Shown here in pieces: positions 10,881-22,433 of a stretch of DNA of 64,000 bases. The DNA comes from Gracilaria domingensis. Its lineage: Eukaryota; Rhodophyta; Florideophyceae; Gracilariales; Gracilariaceae. Numbering within the stretch: the first letter of the stretch is position 1; each line of letters starts with the position of its first letter. The stretch lies in assembly GCA_022539475.1 (NCBI GenBank), contig VCMS01000158.1, positions 59,751 to 123,750 on the forward strand, written 5' to 3'. A model generated the notes under the pieces. The model did no database searches and was not told where the DNA came from. It saw nothing but the letters and a program-made list of their open reading frames with translations. The position numbers and the translations under genes were made by a program.

Positions 10881-13722
10881 TTAGTTCTCCGCAATGTTAA
10901 CACCATTTGCACGATCTTCTAAGGCCTTCAAGTCTTGTCCGGATATTTTTCCTCTAACCAGAACTGCTTCTGAATGCCATGTATTCCAGCAGCTCGAACA
11001 TATTGCTTGTCGACAAACTGTGCACCACAGCTTCCGCCGAGCTCCACCTTTCTTTCGAAAACGTTTTCCGTCTACTTTAATAGTGTGTGTAAATGAGCAT
11101 AAACTGCAATATGAATCCTTCGCTTTGACTTTCTTGTGCAAATCCAGATTTGAAAGCCTCCGATCTCGATCATCCACCCTGTTATACATTTTAACAACAT
11201 CTCGTTTGTACAATGGCGATATTTTCTCTGATTCTTCACTAACCAGGTTAGCCTGCATCGCTCTGTTTCGGCTTGCTTGGGTACTACTAGAAACACCGTG
11301 CTCAGGAATTGCCTCTTTGTATTCCTTGACAAGCTGTCGAGCAAAACTAGCAAATGTGCAGCATGACGAGACATCGTGTCGTATTTCTCTATATCCCTTG
11401 CACCCTTGTGCGAGGTTTGGTGCACGAGGAAGCTTTCCCTTTTTTCTAGCCAGTTCAAGACGATAAACGATCCCTGCATTATTAATCTGTGCACATAACA
11501 ATCTTCCAAGTATACTGACGATTGGATTCTCGGCACTGTTGGTGTAGCAAAGATTGGTCATTGCCCTGCTAAATTCGTCCACCCCACCCTTAAGATAGTT
11601 TCAGTATACAAACGCAGTTGGTCTTATCATTCTTGCCGGAGGCAGAGTGCCTTCCTTGTTAACTAAACCTCGATACGCTTGGCTAAGGCTATAATACGAG
11701 GAAAATGAATGTAAATCTGAAGCATGGGAGTCCCGTAATATGTCATCATATGCTTCAGGTATGTACTGTGGTTCTTTGCCTACCCATGAAAAAGCTCCAA
11801 CACGAACCGCTGAAAGAATGTAGCTGTACATCGAAAGCAAACAGTCATGAAAGCCCAAAATTGCTCCGTAAAGTATTGACCCAACCGCACAGTTGCTTCC
11901 TTTCGCTTGCACGAATAGAACTTTCTTAACACCAAGACAAAGCGCATGATGCAGACATTGCTGTCTGTACCCCGCAGTTGGGACGATATCGTTAAACTGC
12001 TTATTAGAATCTTCGTCGTAGCCAATATCGTTGATAAATACTATCGCAGAGTACTTATGCTTAACTTCAAGCGCATTGTCCATTGTCTTCAATGCAGTCA
12101 TGGTCTTAATCTCAACAGCACAGACAAGAAGATCCCCAGCTGGGTTTCGTAGGCATACAACACCATCCGGACTATCGGACACCATTCGTTCCTCTTTTGA
12201 AGATATCAAACCCATCGTTCGAATAAACTCGAGATTAAACATTTGATCTTGTATAGAAGGAGATTGGGACCTAAAGAACTCTCCTTTGATGACCACGTTT
12301 GTTTCAAAGAACGACGGCAGGGCCCTTAATACTTGTCTCTCATTCTCGATTCCTTCTTTCATCCCAGCTGTACTTACAAGTGGCTTCATCACCCACGAGT
12401 CCAAAGACACCCTGATAAGAATCTCAAATACTTTACATTTCTTCAAGACTGCTCTCTCTTCCTCAGTCATACTGTTTTCTGCACCATTTTGAAGAGTAGC
12501 TCTTCCGCTAGAAACTTCTGCATGTAACTCCAGCACCTTTTCCACTACTTGTGATTTTCTTAAACTGGTTGAAAGGGGGTGACCCACGGCTCTCATTATG
12601 TCCAATAGTTTGGACCTGGTTATTGGGTTCACAGTCTCAGGGGTGGCGGAAAGAATAAATGCTGAGGCTGACTGCTGCTCGTCGGGACTTAAGGTAGAAT
12701 TGACTTTCATGCCAAGCACATGAACTAACTTGACCATGTTTGCCATCAAATGCTGCTTCGTTTCGCCAGCGCTGGACGAAAAAGTTAGCGTGCCTCGGCC
12801 AATAGGTTTTCCCGATATCAAGAGTGACAATCCATGCACCTTTTCTTCCATGTCATCCACTAAGCATCTCAGGAAGACTTGGGTTGTTCGTGATGTAAAC
12901 TGAAATGCCCTAGCAAGAAACCATCCTGGGTCCTCAGATTGCAGTAACGTGATTTCTTGTACTCGAGCCATGACCTGACTGACCTTCAAGCATGGCAATG
13001 AAAGAACATCAGATGTTCTTCTGCTTTGCGCACGGGTCTCTCGACTACAGCTGACATGTTTGTCATAAACTGTGTGAAATTGGGCGACCTCTTCCACGCT
13101 TCTTGGGTAATATCCATACTTTGGGATAAGAGTGAACTTACTAGAGCTAAACAATCTTACATTGTTGTGATACATAGTCGCGATTCTTCCGCTGCAACTC
13201 TCACGGTACACGCAAGCCTCAATTCGACGCCCCGATGCAGCTGTAGGCTTCCTGGAGGCACTGTATATTGCCCGACATCCTTTTTCACTTACAACTCTCC
13301 CCTTGTGACGTTTCCGTATCGCACCATCAAAAAACACAAAAGGAAACTCTAAGCTTCGCTTGTGGGTTCCGATTCCTTTAGCACCGATTCGTTCGTTTAT
13401 AAAATCGATGGTTTGTTTGCGATTGTAGCCACGGTCGGAAGAAAAGATATCATCCGTCATGGGCCGTACCGGCCCGGCTGTTGGTACACCCTGAATCGAT
13501 CGCACTAAACGTTCCCAGACATCTGTAACCTTTTCGCCAGGGCGTGAATAGTGGCTGGCGAGAAACACTGGGTTTAGCGCAGAACACAGTGCATTGTTGA
13601 CGGGACCCAACGCCTTCTTTGGATTATTAACATGTGACATTACGGTGGGCTGTGCAACAGCTCTCGAACGCAGTCGCTGATGATCATCGTCAAGGCTGAA
13701 TACTGTTGCACCAGGAACGTAT
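10881..13722 (-). pseudogene. piggyBac-type transposase, C-terminal part with inserted PD-(D/E)XK nuclease-like domain
   Basis: This is the downstream part of the transposase, 3' of the retrotransposon insertion. The first catalytic Asp is in VFSLDDDHQR (about 13,690) and the second in FSSDRGYNRK (about 13,435), followed by GAKGIGTHKRS. The third is in YLKGGVDEFSRAM (about 11,580). A Cys-rich tail follows (C-x2-C, C-x2-C, C-x2-C and WH, 11,060-10,970), as in piggyBac C-termini. Between Asp2 and Asp3, about 600 residues are inserted. They include GMKEGIENERQVL (about 12,360), SPDGVVCL and VCAVEIKTM (about 12,110), then GYRQQCLHHALCLGVKK: the E...D...ExK...Q layout of YqaJ/lambda-exonuclease-type nucleases. 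An in-frame TGA at 11,601-11,603 falls just before the third Asp; the frame is otherwise open. Confidence 0.8.
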
Positions 13723-14501
13723 TGTAGTGCAACCCGTGAGCGGGAAAAGACACCACAAAGACGTTCGGGATCTTCCTCTACGGAGGGTAGCGAAGCGAAC
13801 AGAGCCTCTCTGGAATGGCAAAACGAGCTGGGTGTAAGACCGGGGCCAAACCGTCACGACGGGGCGATGAGATTTGAAATAGAAAGGTGGAGCGGAGAAG
13901 GGAGTACCACGACACGTGGGTGTGCAATAACTCGGAAGAGGGTTGGAGGAAAGAAAGGGAAAAGGAAAAGGAGAGCGAGAGCACCACGGGGTGGGGCCTC
14001 GCGACAAGGTGACGAAGGATAACGGCGTACTGCCGGGGCTTTCCCTATACAGGGGCGAACGCGACAAACAGCGGTAAAACACTCCCACAGTTGGGTTCCT
14101 TTAGAGGACGCAGGGTGGATAAACGAACCGTGTCAACGGGGAGTCTCTCCGATTAGGAGTCGAGCACCGCCGAAGGCGTGAATGATTAGAGCCAAGACCC
14201 GTCAGTAGGGTCTCCCTGGTTGGGGCACTTTACTGGTGCGACGGCGGCGACGCCGTCGCACTAAGTAGTGTCCTAACTAAAATTAATAAATAATATTAAC
14301 TAAACTTCCCACCAATTGTGGCAACCGCCCACGTGTAGTGGCCAACCTCCGATCAGCTCCACCGTGTCCCACGTGTCCGAACCATCTCAATGGCAACCAC
14401 TAGTAACTACTAGTCATATACTGGTGTGTACCAGGCAAACCCGTAAACGGGAAATATGACTAAGTCCTGTCAGAATACTCATAGATGAGCGTTGCACTAC
14501 A
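13723..14501 (-). repeat. 3' LTR of copy A
   Basis: 779 bp, TG...CA ends, nearly identical to the right LTR. It borders the antisense ORF, whose ATG is only 44 bp inside, so antisense transcripts could start in this LTR. Confidence 0.95.
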
Positions 14502-14520
14502 TATCCCCCTCCTTAGGCGG
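14502..14520 (-). other. Polypurine tract next to the 3' LTR of copy A
   Basis: On the minus strand the bases before the LTR read AAGGAGGGGGATA. This is the expected primer site for plus-strand DNA synthesis. Confidence 0.8.
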
Positions 14521-14544
14521 TAATACAACCTCGACGAGGGCAGG

Positions 14545-16479
14545 ATGGCGCCGAGCCAAGAAGGTATAAGTGCAGCGCTCCCCGCTCCTCCGGTATGTTC
14601 TTCTCCTTCTCCCGTTAACGACGTGCTCCCTGCTGCTGCAGTAGCAGCACCTTCTCAGAGTACCGAACTCTCTCTCGCTCCTGCGATCAACTTTCCTCCG
14701 ACACCGAAACTAGACCTCACTATGAGTGGTGTTCCACCGAACCAGCCTCCGAACCAACCACCGTTCCCCAGAGGGGGCCTCACCGGATTCCGCTCCGTTC
14801 CGCTCCCTCAACAGGGCTCCAACCCGTCCGCGGGGCAATCGAACCCTGCCGCAGGATCCTCCGCGCAGCATGCCGCTCTCGCGGGCCCCGTCCTCGGGTT
14901 CCATCCAGGTGTGGTCTGGCCGTCTTTCAACTCCCTTGTAGGGCTCAACCCGGCGAACCGGCGACATGCGAGGCGCCTCCGGCTCGCACCGTGGTTCCAC
15001 CCAACTGCGGTGTTCAATGAAAGCCTCATCACTGAGTATGCCGACGGACGCAACACCCTTCCGGGGGTTCTTCGGGCAATGGTGACTACTTCGTGGGATT
15101 GGCGCACGCGCATCGCGATTCCTGTCCATCAGGTAGCGCGGGAGAATCGACAATCCCGGGAAGAAGCCCATGCCATCTTTGTCATGGTGGCTTACAAACG
15201 GCAAGGTCGGGCGCCGTTCGAGTTTCCTATCCCGCCAGGGATGGACTTCGATGTGGCGTTTTACCGCACCCGCGGGGAAATCAGTTACTGTGACCGCCTA
15301 GCGGAGTTGGAAACCTTCGCCTGGCGGGGAATGCCCGTTGCACGGCAGGAAGCCATGTGCTGGACAAGACCGATTCTTCGGGCTGAGTTTCGATATCGCC
15401 CCCGCCGTTCGCGGTCTAACTTCCGTCAGAACTTCATCCGCCATGAGAGGCAGTCTCGATCCCAATTTGGGTACTTCGCTCCATATCAGAACGTGGATAT
15501 CCGCCATTTCGCGGCTGCGCACCGACAGGGTCGGTATGTACCTCTGCCAGAGTGGTGGAGTTACCTCGAGGCATGCCGGGGTAGCTACATCGAGTTGCCC
15601 CCGGTGTTCACCTACTTAGGGTCATACCTGCCCACAGATCCCAAGACTGGGTTGTGGTCGGTTGTCGTCACCGAATGGGCTGTCCGCACCGCGGCGTTTG
15701 TCCTCGCTGAGGCATATGACCAGTATCGACTGTGGTTCATCCCTCCCCGCGTGCGGGCGGCCATCCGAAGTTTGGATTTGGAAGTCCCCCTCGGAGGTCG
15801 TGCCAACAACGACGAGGTGTTGAGCCTTCTCGATTATATCGATAGTATCGACTGGACCGAAGTGCCTCTTTCTCAGAGTAGTCGCGGTGATTCCCCGAAC
15901 GCGGGTGGATACGGCCCAGGTCTGGGAAGAAATACCGCTCTTGCGGGCGATTATGTCTTCTTCGACCCGTGGGATTATCGGGAGATTACCGCTGAGGAAG
16001 CGGGTGAGCTCCGTTCTGCTCCCCGGCGCGTGCCGGCCGATCACCCAACTGGGTTTGTGAACTCGGATGAGTATTACCGAGAGTACCTCGGGGGAGATCC
16101 AATGGTGGATAATCAGCCCGAGGACACGGGCGGTGACGATATCGAGATGATCGAAGAGATCGACGCAACCCCTGCGGGGGAGAGCGCCGGCTCTGCTCCG
16201 TTTGTCGGCTCCGCCTCGGCGGCTGACTTCATCGCTCCCACTCCGGTTCCCATTCCGGTACCCATTCCGGCTCAGCCGGCTCTTCCCGCTGTTGCGGCTG
16301 CTGCAGCTCATCCCCCGCCAGCGGGTGTGAACGAAGGTGCGATTATCGCTCGCTTCCTCCGCGGCGCGGGTTTAAGTGCTAGTGCGGCCTCTGGCGATGT
16401 CACCGCTATGGCGGATGCCTCGGGTCAACGCCTTGGCGGTATGCCTCCTCAGAATGAGGGCGATGGCGACGGCCAGTAA
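14545..16479 (+). CDS. Antisense ORF of copy A, 644 aa, no recognised family
   Basis: An open frame of 644 codons on the strand opposite gag-pol, filling the space between the chromodomain frame and the 3' LTR. Its ATG is 44 bp from that LTR. The first about 130 residues are Pro/Ala/Ser-rich and likely disordered. Residues about 130-430 form a folded-looking region rich in Trp, Tyr and Arg (SLVGLNPANRRHARRLRLAP, FAWRGMPVARQEAMCW, LPEWWSYLEACRGSYIELPP, FVLAEAYDQYRLWF). An acidic segment (DWTEVPL, GDYVFFDPWDYREIT, EEIDATP) and a Pro/Ala-rich hinge follow. The last 45 residues contain EGAIIARFLRGAGL. No transmembrane segment is evident. A diverged homologue occupies the same place and orientation in copy C, which supports a real gene carried by the family. 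Confidence 0.75.
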   Translation: MAPSQEGISAALPAPPVCSSPSPVNDVLPAAAVAAPSQSTELSLAPAINFPPTPKLDLTMSGVPPNQPPNQPPFPRGGLTGFRSVPLPQQGSNPSAGQSNPAAGSSAQHAALAGPVLGFHPGVVWPSFNSLVGLNPANRRHARRLRLAPWFHPTAVFNESLITEYADGRNTLPGVLRAMVTTSWDWRTRIAIPVHQVARENRQSREEAHAIFVMVAYKRQGRAPFEFPIPPGMDFDVAFYRTRGEISYCDRLAELETFAWRGMPVARQEAMCWTRPILRAEFRYRPRRSRSNFRQNFIRHERQSRSQFGYFAPYQNVDIRHFAAAHRQGRYVPLPEWWSYLEACRGSYIELPPVFTYLGSYLPTDPKTGLWSVVVTEWAVRTAAFVLAEAYDQYRLWFIPPRVRAAIRSLDLEVPLGGRANNDEVLSLLDYIDSIDWTEVPLSQSSRGDSPNAGGYGPGLGRNTALAGDYVFFDPWDYREITAEEAGELRSAPRRVPADHPTGFVNSDEYYREYLGGDPMVDNQPEDTGGDDIEMIEEIDATPAGESAGSAPFVGSASAADFIAPTPVPIPVPIPAQPALPAVAAAAAHPPPAGVNEGAIIARFLRGAGLSASAASGDVTAMADASGQRLGGMPPQNEGDGDGQ

Positions 16480-16871
16480 ACGGGAGCCGAGCTTCTCCAT
16501 GCGTGGGTAATTACCTGTTCACAGTAGTATAGCCTTGAGATAAAAAAGATTCTTTGCTTCATTCACGTCTTCGACGGTGTATTCCTTCCTCACCGGCATA
16601 GCCGGCTAATGCAATGCGATGCGATGCGTTGCGAAAAACGCACCCTTACGAGGGGAAAAACCATGCTCATGGTGTGGCAGCGAGACCATTACCAGCGAGC
16701 TGGATGAAAAACCCTCAGGAGTGAGCCTTCCTTCCGAAAATCGGTGTTCTCACGGCTCGAGCCAGTCGAACCGTCAATGCGACAGGCATTCCACCTAGGT
16801 GGTGTTGACTCAATCCCGTCGCATGACGTGTGTGTGCCAACGATCTGACTTCCTCCGTTTCCACGGCAACC

Positions 16872-17798
16872 TCATCCCACTTGGGCTTGATCCAGCGTCG
16901 CTGGCGGTGCAGTACCCGTCTTTCGGTGATAACTAATGACCTTCGAGCTAGGCAGGTGCTCGATTGGCTCAAGAGTATCCCAACTTGGGTCGTAACCGTA
17001 CCAACGGACGCGGTATAACAAGATACCCTCCTGGTCCCAGGTATGCCCGACAATGTCGGCGACAACGTACTCCTGAACGTACACTTGCCGGCCTTGCCGT
17101 GTTGTAGTCACATCTCCTTGCGACAACCCTTGTGGGGGTGCGATATCCACGAGTGGAACTTCCGCGCGGCTTGCCGTAATTCGTGCGATTGCTTCATCTC
17201 TTAGACGGCGCTCAATACCCGAATCACGGTGGTCGCCTCGCTTTCTCATGGCGCGCATTTCTGCCTGCGCAGTATCCCGCTCGGCGGTGGCAATTCCCTT
17301 TTGAGGGGTGCTGACGCTAGATGAGCTGGCGACGCCTTGCCGTCGTACCGCAAGTTTGCGTGGAACCTTCCGTCGTGACGATTCAGTCGGTGCCGCAGCG
17401 GCTTGCTGATCGCCGTGTCCGCTTGACGCGGGAGATGCCTCCTCACGGGGCTCGACCACCGTGCGTGCACGTGACTGCTCCAACGGTTGGTTTCCACGCT
17501 CCCTGGGAGAACCGCCTCCCAGTTACAGGTGTCGCTCAACGGCTGCGCCGTTGAATTTCCAATTTTTCTAACTTTTTGATTCCCGTTCTGAACGGCTACG
17601 TCCGGGTTACCGGGGCTTTTGACACCGCCGGCGGCGTTCGATCTCGCGATCTCGACGGGCGGCTGCGCCTGCGCGGATATCTTATACCCAGCACTTGGTG
17701 ATTTCGTACCGTCCTTGACGTGAACTCTCCCCGGAGCGTCCGGCATTCCACCAACGGTGGCGTCGGTGTATACCGAGGCACTTGGGGTCCCTTTTTTT
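16872..17798 (-). pseudogene. Chromodomain frame of copy A
   Basis: A frame offset by -1 from pol begins in the A run and has an ATG at 17,746 (MPDAPGRVHVKDG). After a one-base difference from copy C near 17,515 it ends at 16,872. Its C-terminal part is a chromodomain: VQEYVVADIVGHTWDQEG, LLYRVRWYGYDPSWDTLEP and IEHLPSSKVISYH, with the aromatic cage-type Tyr/Trp residues. In chromoviruses this domain sits at the end of integrase and directs insertion to marked chromatin. Here it is not in the pol frame. Confidence 0.8.
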
Positions 17799-20700
17799 CT
17801 GCTCGAGGCTGCTCCGCAGTATTTCCCACGGTTCCTGGTCCTTCTGCATCGCGTTGCGCGGTGGGTTGCGCTGTCGCTGTCGCTGCGCTTTCCCCAGTGG
17901 GGCTTCGTTCCGACGACGTCGGCTTTATGCCGGCGACATCATTTGACTCCGTTTGACCCAGCGCGGCTGGTAAGCCACGAGTTTCTTGTGACTTCAATGA
18001 TTCCGCTTCTGCGTGAGTGCCCTCAACTGGCGGCGGTGTAGACTTCCCGTGGACGGGTGTATGTTGCGATCGTTGCGAGCGCGTGGTCCCTTCACTGACC
18101 GGAACATCCGGAGATGTCGGACCAGTCCGTGCTGCACGGTTGTTCTCACGACGCGACGTCGGAATTGAATCCTCAGCAGAGCGGATATCCTCCTCCCCCT
18201 CCTTAGATGGAGCGGCGTGGGGAGTGGCAGAGTGTCCCGCATCGCGGGTTAGCGGACCCAACGATGCGGTCGAAACGGAGGTGCCAGTGTGGCTATTGTT
18301 TTCCGAAGCAGTCAGGTGATCCGACTCCACCGGGAGGTCTGTAAGGCCTCTGTTGGGGTGGGGCAAGACTGAAGGTCTTGACACCACATTCGTTTCCGGT
18401 TGTACCGGTGTTGTTGAGTCCGTAGACACGGGTTCCGTACGAGACGTGGTAACCTCAGACGAGGGTGGGGGGGCCAATACCACGCGGTCGCGGGAGATCC
18501 GCTCCTGCGCGTCAGCGACTTGTACCACCACAGTGTCCGGTGTAACCGAGATTACCTTGAAGGGTCCATCCGCCACAGGCGAGAGCTTATGACGTTTATC
18601 CCTTTCAGGGCTGTAGTGTTCCTTCCGTACGAAGACACGGTGACCCACAGTAAGTGGTTCAGGGGTTCTTCCTCGCAAGCGAGCGTCAAAATCACGCTTG
18701 TAAGCGGCTTGGGCTTTTGCCATGGACTTCCGGGCAGCGGGGACTAACTTCGTTAGCGACGCCTTCCATTTTTGGCGGTAATCACCCACGGATGGGAAAT
18801 TGCCCAAGGTAGCTTGTGATTCTAACGCCACCGGCGGGGGTGTCCTTGACAAGACCAGTTCGAATGGGGAAACACCAGTAGTCCTGTGCACCTGCGTGTT
18901 ATACGCAAAGGTTAACGCGTCAGTGTATAAGTCCCATGTTTTTGGGTGGTCAGCAACGTAAGAACGGAGAGATGCCAGCATCGTACGGTTATACCGTTCA
19001 ACCTGCCCATTACACTGGGGGTGGTAAGTGGTTGTGAAAAGATTTTTCACGTCCATGATGCGGCAAACATCCTGGAAGAACCGGGATGCGAACTGCTTTC
19101 CGTTATCGGATAATAACTCCACAGGAGGGCCGTACACAAAGATCCAGAGCTTGGCAAATGCCTTCGCGAGTGTGAATGCGGTAATCCTCTTGAGAGGTAC
19201 TGTCCGAACCAGTTTCGAGAACCGATCGGTGATAACGAGAAGAAATTTGTTACCTCTCCGAGTGGTAAGCAATGGTCCGAGGATATCGATTGCCACAAAT
19301 TCAAGCGGCGCCCTGGCAGGGAATAGTTTCACTTTTTTCAAATTCCTTCGGAGTTTCACGCGATTCTTCGCGCACTCGGTGCAGAACCGCACCGTAACGT
19401 AACAATTCACCGCCATGGCGGGCCAGTAGAAGTCTTTCCTCAAAGTGAGGTACAGTTTCCTTCCACCTGCGTGGCCGCCTAGCTTTGCGTAATGCGAAAG
19501 GTGTAGGATCCTCGTTTGCAACGAGTGTGGTACCACAACTTGTGGGTGTGACTCGACTGTCCTCACGAGGTAGCCGATGTCGTTAACCTCGAATGGGAGG
19601 GTATCACCACCGTTAAGTCGGGCACGGACCCTGATGCAAAACGGGTCTCCATGTTGCTCTCGGATCATCTCTTCCGGTGCTACCGGGACAAAATTCCCCG
19701 GTAGGGGCTTTGCAGCCTCATTTTCGCCTGCAGCCAGCAGTTCGTCAATGTCAGCGTCCATATCGTCCCAGTCTTCTGGCCAGTTGTCAAACTGCCATTC
19801 CGGGGGTTCCGGGTTATTATCGTCAACGACGAAGCAAGGTATTTCCTCGTCTCCGGCAACAACAGTCTCCCCCTCAGTGGGTAAGCGTGACAACGCGTCC
19901 GCCTGAGTGTTCAGGGTCCCCTTCTTGTATACCACCTCGAAGTCGAATTCCGCAAGGCGGAGTCTCCACCGCATGAGGCGGCCTGATGGATCGCAAATGT
20001 TCATCAACCACCTCAACGAGGAATGATCCGTGAACATGGTAAAGTGCACACCCAAGAGATAGGGGCGGAGAGTAGAAAGTGCCCAAACAACTGCGAGACA
20101 CTCTTTCTCCGAAACGGAGTAGTTCCGTTCGTGAACGTTCAGCGAACGTGACCAATAACCAATTGGCTTTCGTTCTCCTTCAGGATTGGTTTGGAACAAT
20201 GCGCATCCCACTTGGTGGTCGCTTGAGTCCGTGTCCACAGAGAACGGCAGGCCGGGTTGTGGTAACGATAAGATCGGTGCTGATGTGACAGCCTCCTTTA
20301 AGGAGTTAAATGCTTCCGCTTGTGCGGGCGTGAATGGGTCCAGTTTTGGTGGCTGACCTTTTCGCAAGAGTGCGTTTAAGGGAGCCGCAATGTCCGAAAA
20401 GTTCGGCACGAACCGTCTGTAGACGTTGACCAGCCCTAAGAAGGAGCATAATTCCGTTTGAGTCCGCGGTGCCTTCGCTTTGGCGAGTGATTTGACGCAA
20501 GCCTCCTCGATCATCAGCCGTCCTGGACGGATGATGTGTCCAAGATACTTGACAGTATCGGTGAAGAATTCACACTTCCTCAGCTTGAGGGTTATACCTG
20601 CATTGCGCAGAGTGGTCATCACGTCCCTGACATGGGCGAGATGGTCGTCCAGGTTACTGGAGAACACGATAATATCGTCAAGGTAGACGAGACAAGTCCG

Positions 20701-22433
20701 CCACTTGAAGCGGTTCAACAAGATGTCGATTGCACGCTGGAAGGTAGCGGGGGCGTTGGTTAAGCCGAAAGGCATCCGCTTGAAGCGGTAACTGCCCGAG
20801 TGGCAAACGAACGCGGTCTTATCGCGGTCTTGCTCCCTAACGGGAACTTGCCAGTATCCCCAATTGGCGTCCAATGCCGTGAACACGGTAGCGTTGCCGA
20901 GCGAATCGATGCACTCGTCCATACGAGGGATGGGGTACGTATCTCTGATCGTCACGGCATTAAGCCAGCGGTAGTCGACACAAAACCTCCAGGTTCCGTC
21001 GGCTTTGAGTGCCAGTACAACTGGGGATGCCCATGGCGACTGGGCGTTTTCAATCACGCCTGCGCGGAGCATCTTATCCACTTGGAACTGTTCTTCTTCC
21101 CGAGCCTTCGGTCCTGCCCTGTAAGGCCTGTAAGGGGGTTGCGCTATCGGACGCGTATTCGGCAGCAAATCGATACGGTGTTCCGTTGCATTTATCTCTC
21201 CAAAAGAGCCATCCCACATTGTGGTAAACTCCCGTAACATGTCTCTCAGACGTTCACGGTGCGACTCCGGTACATGACCGAGATCAAGTTCCTCGAGCGC
21301 CTTCAAGGGATCAACCTTGTCGTAGCTGGTGGGCTTGCGCTCTTCTGTCCCTGACACAGGGTTGGCTTCCGAGTCAGCCGGTAACTTCTCCGTTGCCACG
21401 GTAGTTGTACCCGCGAAAACAACCGCTTCCTCCCCCTCCTTAGATGGGGTGTCGTCCTCTTCGGAGGTAACTAATCCGAGGACATCGGCAGCCGTCATCT
21501 TCGTTGGGAGCATCGCGAGCGGGTGCGGTGTCACAGACCCAATGACTTGGTTCTTCACCAGATACTGGGGGGTACTGCCGAGGTTGGCAACAAGTATCCG
21601 AAACGGAGTATCCGGTGTGACTTGCACAACACCATTCGCGACAGCGAGTTGGTATTTCTCGTACAACGAGGGAAGAGGTTGAATAACCCGAAGACCGTTT
21701 TGGCGGGAATTAACTGACAACATTACTTGGGACTCCGGCGGGATTGCGATCGACGCAGCGACGCGAAGCTTGGTGGACTCACGTGAAGCTGGTTGAGATT
21801 CCTGCGCAGCAGGCAGAGGAACATGTTTCTTCGACGCACGCTTTAGCGGACGACGAACAATAGGGACGGACGAACCGTCCTCAAGTTCCACACGCCTGAG
21901 GCGGGGTCTTATCGAATCGACAAACCTGTCGCAATAGTCACAACCCAAGATGATTGGGGCAGCTAATGACCGGCACACGATGAAGTCGACCTTCACCACA
22001 TATGTTTCCAAACGCACGACTAAGCCGATTGTTCCTACCGTTGATAACGGGTTGTTGTTCGCATCTGCGACGTCCGGCAAGGTGCCGCCGCGCACACGAG
22101 CCCGCGATGGCGGTGTCAGGAGCGATTAAACGATGAAGTTCGGACCTGCACCTGTGTCTAATACAGTCAGGTAACGCACCATAAACTGGGGGTCAAGGCC
22201 AAGGTCAGCGTATACCTTATAGTTACGCTTGGCCATCACCATGATTCTATCCGGGACCCGGTTATTCTTCCCCCGTATCCACGGTCGACGCAAAAAACCA
22301 AGGTGTTCCGAATCCGCGTCAGCGGCGTCTCTCCTCGAAAGGATTTTCACCGGGGAGCGAGGCGGTGACGCCTCGGACGTCAACAGCCTCGATCCTGAGG
22401 ACGTCTCTCCCGAAAGGGAGACTCCCTCGTTTA
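17596..22433 (-). pseudogene. pol polyprotein of copy A: protease, RT, RNase H, integrase
   Basis: The frame opens at the gag stop. The aspartic protease shows VLDTGAGPNFI (about 22,150), followed by a TAA (22,126-22,128) where copy C has GAA. A 1,499-residue frame then follows. Reverse transcriptase has WRFCVDYRWLN and YLDDIIVFSSN (about 20,680). RNase H has DSSDHQVGCALF and TDHSSLRW (about 20,015). Integrase has an HHCC zinc finger (HYAKLGGHAGG to CTECAKNR, 19,490-19,370) and a D,D-35-E core (FVAIDILGPL, LSDNGKQFASRFF, NGQVERYNRTM, 19,290-18,990). The C-terminal part is Ser/Thr/Pro-rich. One base change restores the entire frame, so the copy was active recently. Confidence 0.92.
17791..17797 (-). 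promoter_or_regulatory. Candidate second -1 slippery site, pol to chromodomain, copy A
   Basis: In the pol frame the codons read GCA GAA AAA AAG GGA, giving the canonical heptamer A AAA AAG. A -1 shift here enters the frame that carries the chromodomain. Without a shift, pol continues about 65 codons and stops at 17,596. Because the site is a 7-A run and copy C has 8 A, a plain homopolymer indel is the main alternative. Confidence 0.45.
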
